From positions 149,582 through 213,581 of the forward strand of contig NZ_PTPZ01000002.1 in assembly GCF_002943105.1 (NCBI RefSeq): a DNA stretch of 64,000 nt. Direction: 5' to 3'. Below are positions 1-8,134 of the stretch, piece after piece. The notes under the pieces were generated by a model, which made no database searches, was not told where the DNA came from, and was given only the letters and a program-made list of their open reading frames with translations. Each line of letters begins with the position of its first letter. The first letter of the stretch is position 1. This DNA is from Cloacibacterium normanense. GTDB lineage: Bacteria; Bacteroidota; Bacteroidia; Flavobacteriales; Weeksellaceae. A program made the translations under genes and the position numbers.

Positions 1-916
1 CTTGCGCAAGTGCAGCCATATCTCTTCCCGCCATTCCACCGTAAGTGATAAAACCTTCATAAATAATGGTAAAATTAGACGCTTTTCTGAAAATTCCCTC
101 GTCATTTAAAGCGATAAAACCACCAATATTCACCAAACCATCTTTTTTAGAACTCATGGTCATCCCAATTCCGTAAGAAAACATTTCTTTACAGATTTCT
201 TTGATGCTCCAATTTTTGTAATTTTCTTCTCTTTGTTTGATGAAATAAGCATTTTCAGCAAATCTCGCAGCATCAAAAATCACCGGAATTCCGTATTGAT
301 CCGAGAGTTTTTTAACCGCTTTTATATTTTCCAAAGAAACAGGTTGTCCGCCAGAAGTATTGCAAGTAACGGTAATCAAACAAAACGGAATTTGTTCTTT
401 TGGATAAGACTGGTAAACTTTTTCTAATTTTTGAACATCTAAATTTCCTTTGAAAGGATGAAGATTTTCTATATCAAAAGCCTCATCAATCGTACAATCT
501 ACGGCATGAGCTTTTCTGAATTCTATATGTCCTTTAGTCGTGTCAAAATGAGAATTTCCAGGAATCATGTCATTTTCTTTAATCATCGTAGAAAAAAGCA
601 CATTTTCTGCTGCTCTACCTTGATGAACGGGTAAAAGAAACTGAAATCCCGTTAATTTTTCGACTTGTTTTTGGAGTTTTTCGAAAGAGCGAGAACCTGC
701 ATAAGATTCATCTCCTGTCATGAGTTCTCCCCATTGTTTATCACTCATTGCTCCCGTTCCTGAATCGGTAAGCAAATCGATAAAAACCTGAGAGGATTTT
801 AAATTAAATAAGTTATAATGTGCTTCTTGAAGCCAAATTTCTCTTTGTTCGCGTGTAGATTGCGAAATTTCTTCCACCATTTTTATGCGGAAGGGTTCTG
901 CGTAAGGAAGTTTCAT
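1..916 (-). CDS. tnaA: Tryptophanase (partial, C-terminus beyond window)
   Basis: PLP-dependent beta-eliminating lyase that splits tryptophan into indole, pyruvate and ammonia in the cytoplasm. About 305 codons are visible; the gene runs off the left edge. The reading frame starts at the ATG complementary to 914-916 and opens MKLPYAEPFRIKMVEE. The family signatures IDLLTDSGTGAMSD and FDAARFAENAYFIKQRE are present. The PLP lysine is expected at about K258 in MSSKKDGLVNIGG. The family also contains tyrosine phenol-lyase. Asp125 in HFDTTKGH sits where tryptophanases have Asp and tyrosine phenol-lyases have Thr, which favours tryptophanase, although the lysine-loop region looks more like the phenol-lyase. 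The substrate is therefore likely but not proven. Confidence 0.88.
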   Translation of the reverse strand, partial: MKLPYAEPFRIKMVEEISQSTREQREIWLQEAHYNLFNLKSSQVFIDLLTDSGTGAMSDKQWGELMTGDESYAGSRSFEKLQKQVEKLTGFQFLLPVHQGRAAENVLFSTMIKENDMIPGNSHFDTTKGHIEFRKAHAVDCTIDEAFDIENLHPFKGNLDVQKLEKVYQSYPKEQIPFCLITVTCNTSGGQPVSLENIKAVKKLSDQYGIPVIFDAARFAENAYFIKQREENYKNWSIKEICKEMFSYGIGMTMSSKKDGLVNIGGFIALNDEGIFRKASNFTIIYEGFITYGGMAGRDMAALAQ

Positions 917-920
917 TTTA

Positions 921-944
921 GATTAAGATTAAGGTTGAGGTTGA
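921..944. repeat. Four tandem hexamers GATTAA x2, GGTTGA x2
   Basis: Four consecutive 6-base units of the form GRTTRA lie 4 bases upstream of the tnaA start codon, inside what should be its leader or promoter. Short tandem repeats like this can change copy number by slippage. Confidence 0.7.
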
Positions 945-1008
945 GTGAATTACACTACCATTTTTTGACAAAATTTTAAATTTCTAAACCTTTGTCTTTA
1001 CCTAAATC

Positions 1009-1644
1009 TCATTCCGGTGCTTTGAAAACGTTTTTATCACTGTGGAAACCTGCCACTCCACCAGAAACTGCAAATTTCATAGCTTCGGCAGCGTTCATTC
1101 CCACTACAGGTTTTATGTTTTTTTCTTCAGTGACAATTACCCAGCCAGAAATAGCGTAAGAATGAGGCAAATACACCGCCACAAAATTGTGTTTTTCTAC
1201 TTCACCCATTTCTTTTTGAGTCAAAAATCCTATTCTCCAGATTTCTGGATTTTCATTGGTTTTTACCCAAACTGGCGTGTTAAATTTCTTTTTATCTCCT
1301 ACAAATGAAGACATTACATCTTTAGTAGGTGTGTAAATATGTTTTACTCCTGGTGTTTTTTCTAAAAAATGGTCTAAACTCTCGAAAACGACTTTCCCAA
1401 AAACAAATTTGTTAAAGAAATAACCTACTCCAGAAATAAATAGAATCAAAGACAAAAAACCAACTCCAGTTCTATTGAGGAAAGGGAAGAATTTTTCAAA
1501 CGGAATAATGTTATCAATCGTGTCAAAAACCAAAAAAATGAGATACAAAGTCGCGGCGATAGGACCAATGATAATCAGTCCTTTCAAGAAAGATTTCACG
1601 AAAAGATTTAAGTAGTCTTCGGGTTTTGGCTTTTTAATTCTCAC
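1009..1644 (-). CDS. DUF502 family membrane protein
   Basis: A 211-residue protein with a basic N-terminus and two hydrophobic segments at about residues 18-42 and 60-84. A soluble part follows with the typical DUF502 stretch around TPGVKHIYTPTKDVMSSFVG, and then FVAVYLPHSYAISGWVIV. DUF502 proteins are integral membrane proteins with no established biochemical role. The start is the ATG at 1644. It is followed at a distance by tnaA on the same strand, but nothing links the two. The family assignment rests on recognising the motif pattern. Confidence 0.8.
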   Translation of the reverse strand: MRIKKPKPEDYLNLFVKSFLKGLIIIGPIAATLYLIFLVFDTIDNIIPFEKFFPFLNRTGVGFLSLILFISGVGYFFNKFVFGKVVFESLDHFLEKTPGVKHIYTPTKDVMSSFVGDKKKFNTPVWVKTNENPEIWRIGFLTQKEMGEVEKHNFVAVYLPHSYAISGWVIVTEEKNIKPVVGMNAAEAMKFAVSGGVAGFHSDKNVFKAPE

Positions 1645-1773
1645 TTTCTTAAAAATATCGCAGTAAAGATAATAATTTCATAAACTTTCTGATAAAAAAT
1701 GTAAACTAAATTTTAATGTTTCATTCTACTTTTACCACACCAAAATATTAACAACTATTAAATCACAAGACCT

Positions 1774-1980
1774 ATGAAAAATTTACAGAAAATGAGTGCA
1801 AGTTTATTTGCATTATTGGTAAGCTTTTTAGCATTTGCTCAAGAAAAAGCAGTAGAAGTAACCACTTCTACCACTACCACCACAGAAGAATGGTACACTA
1901 ATCCGCTTTATTGGGTTATAGGAGCAGTAGCTCTTATTGCAATTATCGCGATTGTATCAAGAAGTGGCAACAAAGATTAA
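1774..1980 (+). CDS. Small exported single-span membrane peptide
   Basis: A 68-residue protein I cannot assign to a named family. Residues 1-22 look like a signal peptide with an LAFAQ cleavage region. A Thr-rich linker (TTSTTTTTEEW) follows, then one hydrophobic span at about residues 45-62 and a short polar tail SRSGNKD. It is a stand-alone gene with its own terminator just after the stop. The span and signal suggest a periplasm-facing inner-membrane peptide. The function is unknown. Confidence 0.7.
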   Translation: MKNLQKMSASLFALLVSFLAFAQEKAVEVTTSTTTTTEEWYTNPLYWVIGAVALIAIIAIVSRSGNKD

Positions 1981-1995
1981 TCCCTTTAATTTCAC

Positions 1996-2029
1996 CAAAA
2001 AGCTCATCAAAAATTGATGAGCTTTTTTA
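1996..2029 (+). terminator. Intrinsic terminator
   Basis: Stem AAAAGCTCATCAA / TTGATGAGCTTTTTT with a loop of about 3 bases, just after the small membrane peptide. The T-run is on the + strand, and the A-run before the stem would also let it stop the converging miaE transcript. Confidence 0.85.
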
Positions 2030-2032
2030 TTT

Positions 2033-2611
2033 TTAACCATGAATGGTTTCTTTATTTCCGTAAGATTTTATGATTTCGCCTTCATATTCTAACCATTCTT
2101 CCCAGCGTTTGTTTACTTTTTCTGGGTCGCCTAATTGTCTTGCGAAACCGATGAAAGTGGTGTAATGATTGGCTTCAGAAATCATGAGTTCTTTGTAGAA
2201 TTCTTTCAGCTCTTCATCTTTTATGTTTTCTGTCAAAACTTTAAAACGCTCACAACTTCTCGCCTCAATCATCGCTGCGAAAAGCATTTTATCTATAATT
2301 AAATCTTCTCTACTTCCTTGAATAATGAATTTAAAAAGTTGATTTACATAATCGTCTTTTCTGGTTCTTCCTAAAATATAACCTCTCTTTTTGATGATTT
2401 CGTGAACTTGATTGAAATGGTCCATTTCTTCTTGTGCAATTGCCAAAAGTTCGGTCACAATTTCTGTATATTCAGGAATCATGGTGATTAAACCAATCGC
2501 ATTAGTGGCAGCTTTTTGTTCGCACCAAGCGTGATCTGTAAGGATTTCTTCTAAATTTCCTTCTGCTATATTTGCCCAACGTGGATCTGTAGGTAATTTT
2601 AATTTGAACAT
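2033..2611 (-). CDS. miaE: tRNA-(ms2io6A37) hydroxylase MiaE
   Basis: Di-iron monooxygenase family that hydroxylates the isopentenyl group of modified A37 in tRNA. The 192-residue protein opens MFKLKLPTDPRWANIAEGNL. It carries the ferritin-like ligand pattern: HAWCEQKAA, then EEMDHFNQVHEII, then EARSCERF, then SEANHYTTF. I chose the ATG at 2609-2611 because the longer frame needs an upstream TTG and adds seven unlikely residues. Its start lies 28 bases after the acyltransferase stop on the same strand, so the two may be co-transcribed. Confidence 0.88.
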   Translation of the reverse strand: MFKLKLPTDPRWANIAEGNLEEILTDHAWCEQKAATNAIGLITMIPEYTEIVTELLAIAQEEMDHFNQVHEIIKKRGYILGRTRKDDYVNQLFKFIIQGSREDLIIDKMLFAAMIEARSCERFKVLTENIKDEELKEFYKELMISEANHYTTFIGFARQLGDPEKVNKRWEEWLEYEGEIIKSYGNKETIHG

Positions 2612-2639
2612 TTTATTTCTAATTTTTTGCAAATTTACA

Positions 2640-3752
2640 TTAATTCTCGGCAGTTTTCTTTCTTAGAAATTCTAAAACTTTCCAGCCGTAATCGTCTACT
2701 TTTTTCAAAACTTCTGCAAAAAGAATAGCTAAAATCACATTCAAAACATATACAATCACCATCAAAATCCAAATATTTACGCTGTCTTTAAGAGGCGGAA
2801 TTAAAAAATACACTACTGAAGAGCTCATTCCTTGCGCAAAATAATAGAAAATAGCATTTTTCCCGATGTAGTTAATGAAATTGTCTTTGGTGATTTTCAA
2901 TCGGTTATACAATACAAAAATGGTCACCAAAGAAAGTAAACTCCAAACAATGTAAGGAATTTTTGGCGGAAACTTTTGCTTATTGAATTTATAGAAAACT
3001 TCGTTCCCAAAATACCAGAAAACCAAAACCAAACTCAAAGCTACCAATCCATACAAAACAGGAACAAAAACATTTTTAATTTTTTTTCCTTTTAATTGAG
3101 TGGCGATTAAGAAAATGGCAAGATAAAAAGCAACATAACCAACTTGTCCGCTCGGATAATATGGCGCAAAGTTTTTCATCACATCATTATCAATATTGAA
3201 ATAAACAGTGAGCGCTAAACAAACTCCTATTAACCATTTGATATGTTTTGGGAAAAATTTCAAGGCTAAAACTCCAAAAACAGTTACAATGTAATAGACT
3301 TTAAGATACCAAAAACTTCCCATCACCACAGGAAAACTATCACAATTGCTATAACTATGAAGCCACCAATTGCCAAGCATATCCCAATTAAATGCTGAAT
3401 CTAGATTAGGTACACCATATTTAGTTCCGAAAACGGTGTAATAAGATTGCATTCTTTCTGCTCCAAAAATATTAAAAATTCCGAGTTTCATAAATCCATC
3501 CAAGAAAAATAAGAACGTCACGAAAATCATATAGGTGACTTGAAGTTTCAGCAATCTGTACAAAGTTTTCTCTACATTATTCCCAGAAGTTAAGCCACTT
3601 AAAGCAAAAAACACCGGAACGTCTATGAGTAAACTCAGCGTTCTCACTTCCGAAGGAAGATAAAGTTGACCACTCCAAAAAGCGGTATGAATAAAAATAA
3701 TAGAAAGAGTAGCCAAGCCTTTGGCAAAATCAATGTAGAGGTCTCGTTTCAT
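2640..3752 (-). CDS. Acyltransferase 3 family membrane protein
   Basis: A 370-residue polytopic membrane protein with about ten hydrophobic segments. The N-terminus MKRDLYIDFAKGLATLSIIFIH is the typical start of the acyltransferase-3 (OafA-like) family, in which Arg/Asp near the first helix and a His in helix 1 are conserved. Family members transfer acetyl, succinyl or other acyl groups to envelope polysaccharides or sugars. The acyl group and target cannot be read from the sequence. It lies just upstream of miaE on the same strand. Confidence 0.75.
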   Translation of the reverse strand: MKRDLYIDFAKGLATLSIIFIHTAFWSGQLYLPSEVRTLSLLIDVPVFFALSGLTSGNNVEKTLYRLLKLQVTYMIFVTFLFFLDGFMKLGIFNIFGAERMQSYYTVFGTKYGVPNLDSAFNWDMLGNWWLHSYSNCDSFPVVMGSFWYLKVYYIVTVFGVLALKFFPKHIKWLIGVCLALTVYFNIDNDVMKNFAPYYPSGQVGYVAFYLAIFLIATQLKGKKIKNVFVPVLYGLVALSLVLVFWYFGNEVFYKFNKQKFPPKIPYIVWSLLSLVTIFVLYNRLKITKDNFINYIGKNAIFYYFAQGMSSSVVYFLIPPLKDSVNIWILMVIVYVLNVILAILFAEVLKKVDDYGWKVLEFLRKKTAEN

Positions 3753-3814
3753 ATAGTTTATTAAGTAATTTCAAATTTACAATTTATCAGTGTAAATAAA
3801 AAATTTTAGCATTA

Positions 3815-3847
3815 TTGTGGATAACTCAAAAATATTTCTTACTTTTG
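3815..3847 (+). promoter_or_regulatory. Bacteroidota promoter of rplU-rpmA
   Basis: A TTG at 3815-3817 is followed 22 bases later by TACTTTTG (3840-3847), a match to the TAnnTTTG -7 element. The rplU start is 31 bases downstream of the box. The spacing is slightly longer than the usual 19 or so. Confidence 0.7.
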
Positions 3848-3878
3848 CACCCTGAATTAACTAAAAAAATTATAAACA

Positions 3879-4307
3879 ATGTTAGCAATCGTAGAGATAG
3901 CAGGGCTTCAATACAAAGTTGAGCAAAACCAAAAGTTGTTTGTAAACCGTCTAAAAGGAGAAAAAGGAGACAAAGTTTCTTTTGACAAAGTTCTTCTTAC
4001 TATTGACGGAGCAATCACTGTAGGTGCCCCAGCTGTAGAGGGTGTTTCTGTTCAAGCAGAAATCCTAGACCATGTACAAGCAGATAAAGTAATCGTTTTC
4101 AAAAAGAAAAGAAGAAAAGGTTACAAAGTGAAAAATGGTCACAGACAACAATTAACTCAAATTCAAATTGTATCAATTGGTGGTGCAGATGCTCCAAAAG
4201 CTAAAAAAGCTACCAAAAAAGAAACAACTGAAGAAGTAGTAGCAGAAGAAAAACCAGCTAAAAAACCAGCTGCTAAGAAAACTGCAAAAAAAGACACTGA
4301 AGATTAA
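3879..4307 (+). CDS. rplU: 50S ribosomal protein L21
   Basis: L21 of the large ribosomal subunit, which binds 23S rRNA. Residues 1 to about 103 match the family (MLAIVEIAGLQYKVEQNQ and KKKRRKGYKVKNGHRQQLTQIQI). About 40 further residues follow that are rich in Ala, Lys and Glu (EEKPAKKPAAKKTAKK). Tails of this type occur on L21 in flavobacteria. rpmA follows 29 bases later in the standard L21-L27 pair. Confidence 0.97.
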   Translation: MLAIVEIAGLQYKVEQNQKLFVNRLKGEKGDKVSFDKVLLTIDGAITVGAPAVEGVSVQAEILDHVQADKVIVFKKKRRKGYKVKNGHRQQLTQIQIVSIGGADAPKAKKATKKETTEEVVAEEKPAKKPAAKKTAKKDTED

Positions 4308-4336
4308 TTTTAAAAACCAAAAAACCTTAAAATAAA

Positions 4337-4594
4337 ATGGCACACAAGAAAGGAGTTGGTAGTTCCAAAAACGGTAGAGAATCTCACTCTAAAAGATTAG
4401 GTGTGAAGATTTTCGGTGGACAAAACGCTATTGCTGGTAATATTATTGTAAGACAAAGAGGTACTCAACACCACCCAGGTGAAAACGTGGGAATGGGTAA
4501 AGACCACACTTTGCATGCATTAGTAGACGGCAAAGTAGTTTTTACTAAGAAAGCAAACAACAGATCTTTTGTATCTGTAGAACCAAACGCATAA
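4337..4594 (+). CDS. rpmA: 50S ribosomal protein L27
   Basis: L27, 85 residues, the usual length, located near the peptidyl-transferase centre. It opens [20 protein letters not shown] and contains the family core [21 protein letters not shown]. No Firmicutes-type N-terminal extension is present. It is the second gene of the rplU-rpmA operon and is followed by a strong terminator. Confidence 0.98.
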   Translation: MAHKKGVGSSKNGRESHSKRLGVKIFGGQNAIAGNIIVRQRGTQHHPGENVGMGKDHTLHALVDGKVVFTKKANNRSFVSVEPNA

Positions 4595-4617
4595 TTTAAG
4601 CGTTATAAAAATTTAGA

Positions 4618-4645
4618 AACCTCAGCTTTTCGCTGAGGTTTTTTT
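4618..4645 (+). terminator. Intrinsic terminator after rpmA
   Basis: Stem AACCTCAGC / GCTGAGGTT, five-base loop, then a run of T. Confidence 0.92.
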
Positions 4646-4725
4646 ATGTTATTATTCATCAAAAAATTTCTTTGTCATTGCCTTGAAAATCTGTAACTTC
4701 GCTACCCTTTTTATTTAAACTTTTT

Positions 4726-5904
4726 ATGAAGAAAATATTATCAACTATTGCATGCATTTTATTTTTATCAACCAATGCCCAAATCAAAATTTTATTTGAT
4801 GCTACAAAAGCCGAAATGGCAGGAAACGCAGATTGGGTAATTGATGCAGATTCTAAATCTGGTGGAGAATCTAATCCACAAAGAATTCCCACTCCTGCAC
4901 AAAGCGGAATTACCGCTTCTACCTCAGAAACTTATTGGACTGGCGGAATAAGTGCATGGGCAATTGATTTAGTAAAACAAGGATACTATGTAGAAACACT
5001 CCCAAAAACAGAAGGTGTAATTTCTTATGGAAATCCAAATAACGACCAAGATTTATCTAATTACAAAGTATTTATCGTTACCGAGCCAAATAGCCAATTT
5101 ACGATGGCAGAAAAAGACGCTATTATTAATTTCGTGAAAAACGGAGGCGGACTTTATATGATTGCCGACCATGACAATAGTGATAGAAATGGTGACGGTT
5201 GGGATTCTCCAGCCATTTGGAACGATTTAGTTTCTACCAATTCTGTAGTTGCCAATCCTTTCGGGATTACCTTTGATGTAGTAAGTTTTTCACAAACCAC
5301 TACTAATTTTGCGAATATTCCCTCTAATACTATTTTAAATGGAAGTGCTGGAACTCCTAGAGCTATGCAGTTTTCTGCGGGTGCAAGTATGATGCTTAAT
5401 AAAACCGCTAATCCTTCCGTTCAAGGTTTGGTTTTTAAAACAGGAGCTTCAACCACAGGAACCACCAATGTAATGTTTGCTACTGCAACTTACGGAGCTG
5501 GGAAAGTCTGTGCATTAGGAGACAGTTCTGTTCCTGATGATGGAACTGGTGATACTGGAGACACATTGTATGATGGCTATTTCACAGATGCTTCAGGAAA
5601 TCACAGACCTCTTTTAATTAATTCTGTAATTTGGCTAGCTACATCTTCAGGATTAGCCACAGATGACATTATGAAACCAGAACTTTCGGTAAATATTTAT
5701 CCTAATCCAAGTAGTGATTATGTTTATGTGCAAAGCAAAAATTCAGAAAAATACCACTTAACCTTAATCGATTCTTCTGGAAAAGTTTTGCAAAGTATTC
5801 CTAACACAGACAAGATTAGCATAACCTCTTATCCTAAAGGAATTTACTACTTAGTCATCAAAAATGATAAAGGTTTTAAAAACTTTAAAGTCGAAAAAAA
5901 ATAA
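4726..5904 (+). CDS. Secreted protein with type IX secretion C-terminal domain
   Basis: A 392-residue exported protein. Residues 1-18 form a signal peptide ending around STNAQ. The middle part contains a stretch (NYKVFIVTEPNSQFTMAEKD, then FVKNGGGLYMIADHD) that resembles the class I glutamine-amidotransferase-like or DUF4350-type fold used by some secreted hydrolases. The last 75 or so residues (NIYPNPSSDYVYV, KGIYYLVI, FKVEKK) are a type A sorting domain of the type IX secretion system. The product is therefore probably moved across the outer membrane and anchored or released. No catalytic residues can be assigned with confidence. It is a single-gene unit. Confidence 0.8.
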   Translation: MKKILSTIACILFLSTNAQIKILFDATKAEMAGNADWVIDADSKSGGESNPQRIPTPAQSGITASTSETYWTGGISAWAIDLVKQGYYVETLPKTEGVISYGNPNNDQDLSNYKVFIVTEPNSQFTMAEKDAIINFVKNGGGLYMIADHDNSDRNGDGWDSPAIWNDLVSTNSVVANPFGITFDVVSFSQTTTNFANIPSNTILNGSAGTPRAMQFSAGASMMLNKTANPSVQGLVFKTGASTTGTTNVMFATATYGAGKVCALGDSSVPDDGTGDTGDTLYDGYFTDASGNHRPLLINSVIWLATSSGLATDDIMKPELSVNIYPNPSSDYVYVQSKNSEKYHLTLIDSSGKVLQSIPNTDKISITSYPKGIYYLVIKNDKGFKNFKVEKK

Positions 5905-5913
5905 TTCCACACC

Positions 5914-5940
5914 AACCGAAGAACTTCTTCGGTTTTTTTT
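5914..5940 (+). terminator. Intrinsic terminator
   Basis: Inverted repeat AACCGAAGAA / TTCTTCGGTT followed by eight T, after the type IX secreted protein gene. Confidence 0.9.
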
Positions 5941-5967
5941 ATTTATTTTTGAGAAAATTCTCAACAA

Positions 5968-8082
5968 ATGAAAATCAATACATTCACTATGGCATTAGCG
6001 GGATTATTCCTCGCCTCGTGCTCATCACAAGTTATGAAAAATTCATTGAACTATCCTGAAACCAAAAAAGTAGAACATACGGACGAATATTTTGGGACTA
6101 AAGTAGCAGATCCTTACCGATGGTTAGAAGACGATCGTGCTGAAGATACTAAAGATTGGGTTCAGCGTGAAGTGGCTTTTACACAAAATTATCTTAGTCA
6201 AATTCCGTTTCGTGAAGAAATTCGTGCACAGTTAAAAAACATTTGGAACTACGAGAAAATCTCAGCTCCATTTAAAGAAGGAGATTATACATATTTCTAC
6301 AAAAATGACGGTTTACAAGCACAATCTGTACTCTACAGAACAGATAAAAATGGCAACACCGAAGTTTTCCTTGACCCAAATAAATTTTCAGAAAAAGGAA
6401 CTACTTCTATGTCTGGCTTGTCTTTTAACAAAAAAGGAACACTTGCAGCTTACAATATTTCTGAAGGAGGAAGCGATTGGCAAAAAATTGTCATCATCAA
6501 TGCAATTACCAAAGAAAAAATAGACGAAACCATTACCGATGTTAAATTTTCTGGCGCTTCTTGGTTGGGAGACGAAGGTTTTTTCTACTCTAGTTACGGA
6601 AAAGTACAAGGCTCTGAACTTTCTGTAAAAACAGACATGCACAAAGTCTATTTCCATAAATTAGGGACCAAGCAATCTGAAGACAAACATATCATCGGCG
6701 ATGAAAATTTCAAACGCAGATACATGAACATTGGCGTTTCAGATGACGAAAGATTCTTGATTCTAAGTGCTGCAACTGCAACCAACGGAAATGAATTGTA
6801 CGTCAAAGACCTTAAAAACAATACAGATTGGATTGCTATTCAAAAAGGATATGATTACAATACCGATGTTTTAGACACCAAAGGAGATTTTATCTACATC
6901 ATGACCGATAAAAATGCTCCAAATATGAAATTGCAGAAATTTGACATTAAAAACCCTTCTGTTTGGACAGACGTTATCCCAGAAACCGAAAACGTTCTAA
7001 GCGCTTCAACTGGTGGTGGTTATATCTTCGCTAAATATATGAAAGATGCTGTCTCTTACATGAAACAGTTTGATTATAACGGTAAATTAATTAGAGAAAT
7101 CACTCTTCCTGGAATTGGCACCGCTTCTAATATTGGAGGCAAAGAAACTGCAAAAGAATTGTATTACTCTTTCAGCAATTATATCACGCCGGGAACTACT
7201 TATAAATTTAATGTAGAAAATGGAACTTCTGAAATTTACCAAAAACCAAATGTAAAATTCAATCCAGAAGATTATGTTTCTGAGCAAGTATTTTTCACTT
7301 CAAAAGATGGAACAAAAGTGCCGATGATGATTTCTTACAAAAAAGGAATTAAACTAAACGGTAAAAATCCATCTATTTTATACGGTTACGGCGGTTTCAA
7401 TATTTCTGTAACTCCAAATTTCTCAGTAGTGAATGCAATCTGGATGGAAAATGGCGGAATTTATGCCGTTCCGAATCTTAGAGGAGGAGGCGAATATGGC
7501 AAAAAATGGCACGTTGCAGGAACACAAATGCAAAAGAAAAATGTTTTTGAAGATTTTATAGCTGCGGGTGAATATTTACAGAAAAACGGCTACACTTCGC
7601 CAGAATTCATGGCACTTTCTGGTCGTTCAAACGGTGGTTTATTAGTTGGCGCAACTATGACGATGAGACCTGATTTAGCGAAAGTAGCTTTCCCAGGGGT
7701 TGGTGTTCTTGATATGTTGAGATACAATAAATTTACAGCAGGAGCTGGTTGGTCATTCGATTACGGAACAGCGGAAGATTCAAAAGAAATGTTCGAATAT
7801 TTGAAATCTTATTCACCAGTTCACAATGTGAGAAAAGGCGTTTGTTATCCTTCTACGATGATTATCACGAGCGATCATGATGACAGAGTAGTTCCGGCGC
7901 ACTCTTTTAAATTCGGGGCAGAATTACAAGAAAAACAAAGTTGTAACAACCCTGCTTTAATCAGAATTGAAGTAAATGCAGGACACGGAGCTGGTAGAAG
8001 TACAGACCAAGTCATCGGCGAAAACACAGATTTGATGAGTTTTGCACTCTATGAAATGGGAATTAAAGAATTGAAAAAATAA
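5968..8082 (+). CDS. Prolyl oligopeptidase family lipoprotein (S9A)
   Basis: Serine peptidase that cleaves short peptides after proline. The 704 residues are the usual family length. The N-terminus has a lipobox (GLFLASC, lipidated Cys18), which points to a periplasmic or outer-membrane location. The start of the mature protein (FGTKVADPYRWLEDDRAEDT) is typical of prolyl oligopeptidases. A seven-bladed propeller region fills roughly residues 90-430. The hydrolase domain carries Ser554 in GRSNGG, Asp639 in SDHDDRVVP and His673 in NAGHGAG, so the catalytic triad is complete. It is a single gene between two terminators. Confidence 0.94.
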   Translation: MKINTFTMALAGLFLASCSSQVMKNSLNYPETKKVEHTDEYFGTKVADPYRWLEDDRAEDTKDWVQREVAFTQNYLSQIPFREEIRAQLKNIWNYEKISAPFKEGDYTYFYKNDGLQAQSVLYRTDKNGNTEVFLDPNKFSEKGTTSMSGLSFNKKGTLAAYNISEGGSDWQKIVIINAITKEKIDETITDVKFSGASWLGDEGFFYSSYGKVQGSELSVKTDMHKVYFHKLGTKQSEDKHIIGDENFKRRYMNIGVSDDERFLILSAATATNGNELYVKDLKNNTDWIAIQKGYDYNTDVLDTKGDFIYIMTDKNAPNMKLQKFDIKNPSVWTDVIPETENVLSASTGGGYIFAKYMKDAVSYMKQFDYNGKLIREITLPGIGTASNIGGKETAKELYYSFSNYITPGTTYKFNVENGTSEIYQKPNVKFNPEDYVSEQVFFTSKDGTKVPMMISYKKGIKLNGKNPSILYGYGGFNISVTPNFSVVNAIWMENGGIYAVPNLRGGGEYGKKWHVAGTQMQKKNVFEDFIAAGEYLQKNGYTSPEFMALSGRSNGGLLVGATMTMRPDLAKVAFPGVGVLDMLRYNKFTAGAGWSFDYGTAEDSKEMFEYLKSYSPVHNVRKGVCYPSTMIITSDHDDRVVPAHSFKFGAELQEKQSCNNPALIRIEVNAGHGAGRSTDQVIGENTDLMSFALYEMGIKELKK

Positions 8083-8103
8083 TTACTAATCTACCATAAA
8101 ATC

Positions 8104-8134
8104 AAACCGCAGAAATTTCTGCGGTTTATTTTTT
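8104..8134. terminator. Bidirectional terminator
   Basis: Stem AAACCGCAGAAA / TTTCTGCGGTTT between two converging genes. It overlaps the stop codon of the minus-strand AsmA-like gene. The T-run is better on the + strand. Confidence 0.85.

Noticed and set aside
4659-4892. Minus-strand open frame over the start of the type IX secreted protein gene
   Set aside because: It lies opposite a well-supported signal peptide and has no family features; it is a shadow frame.
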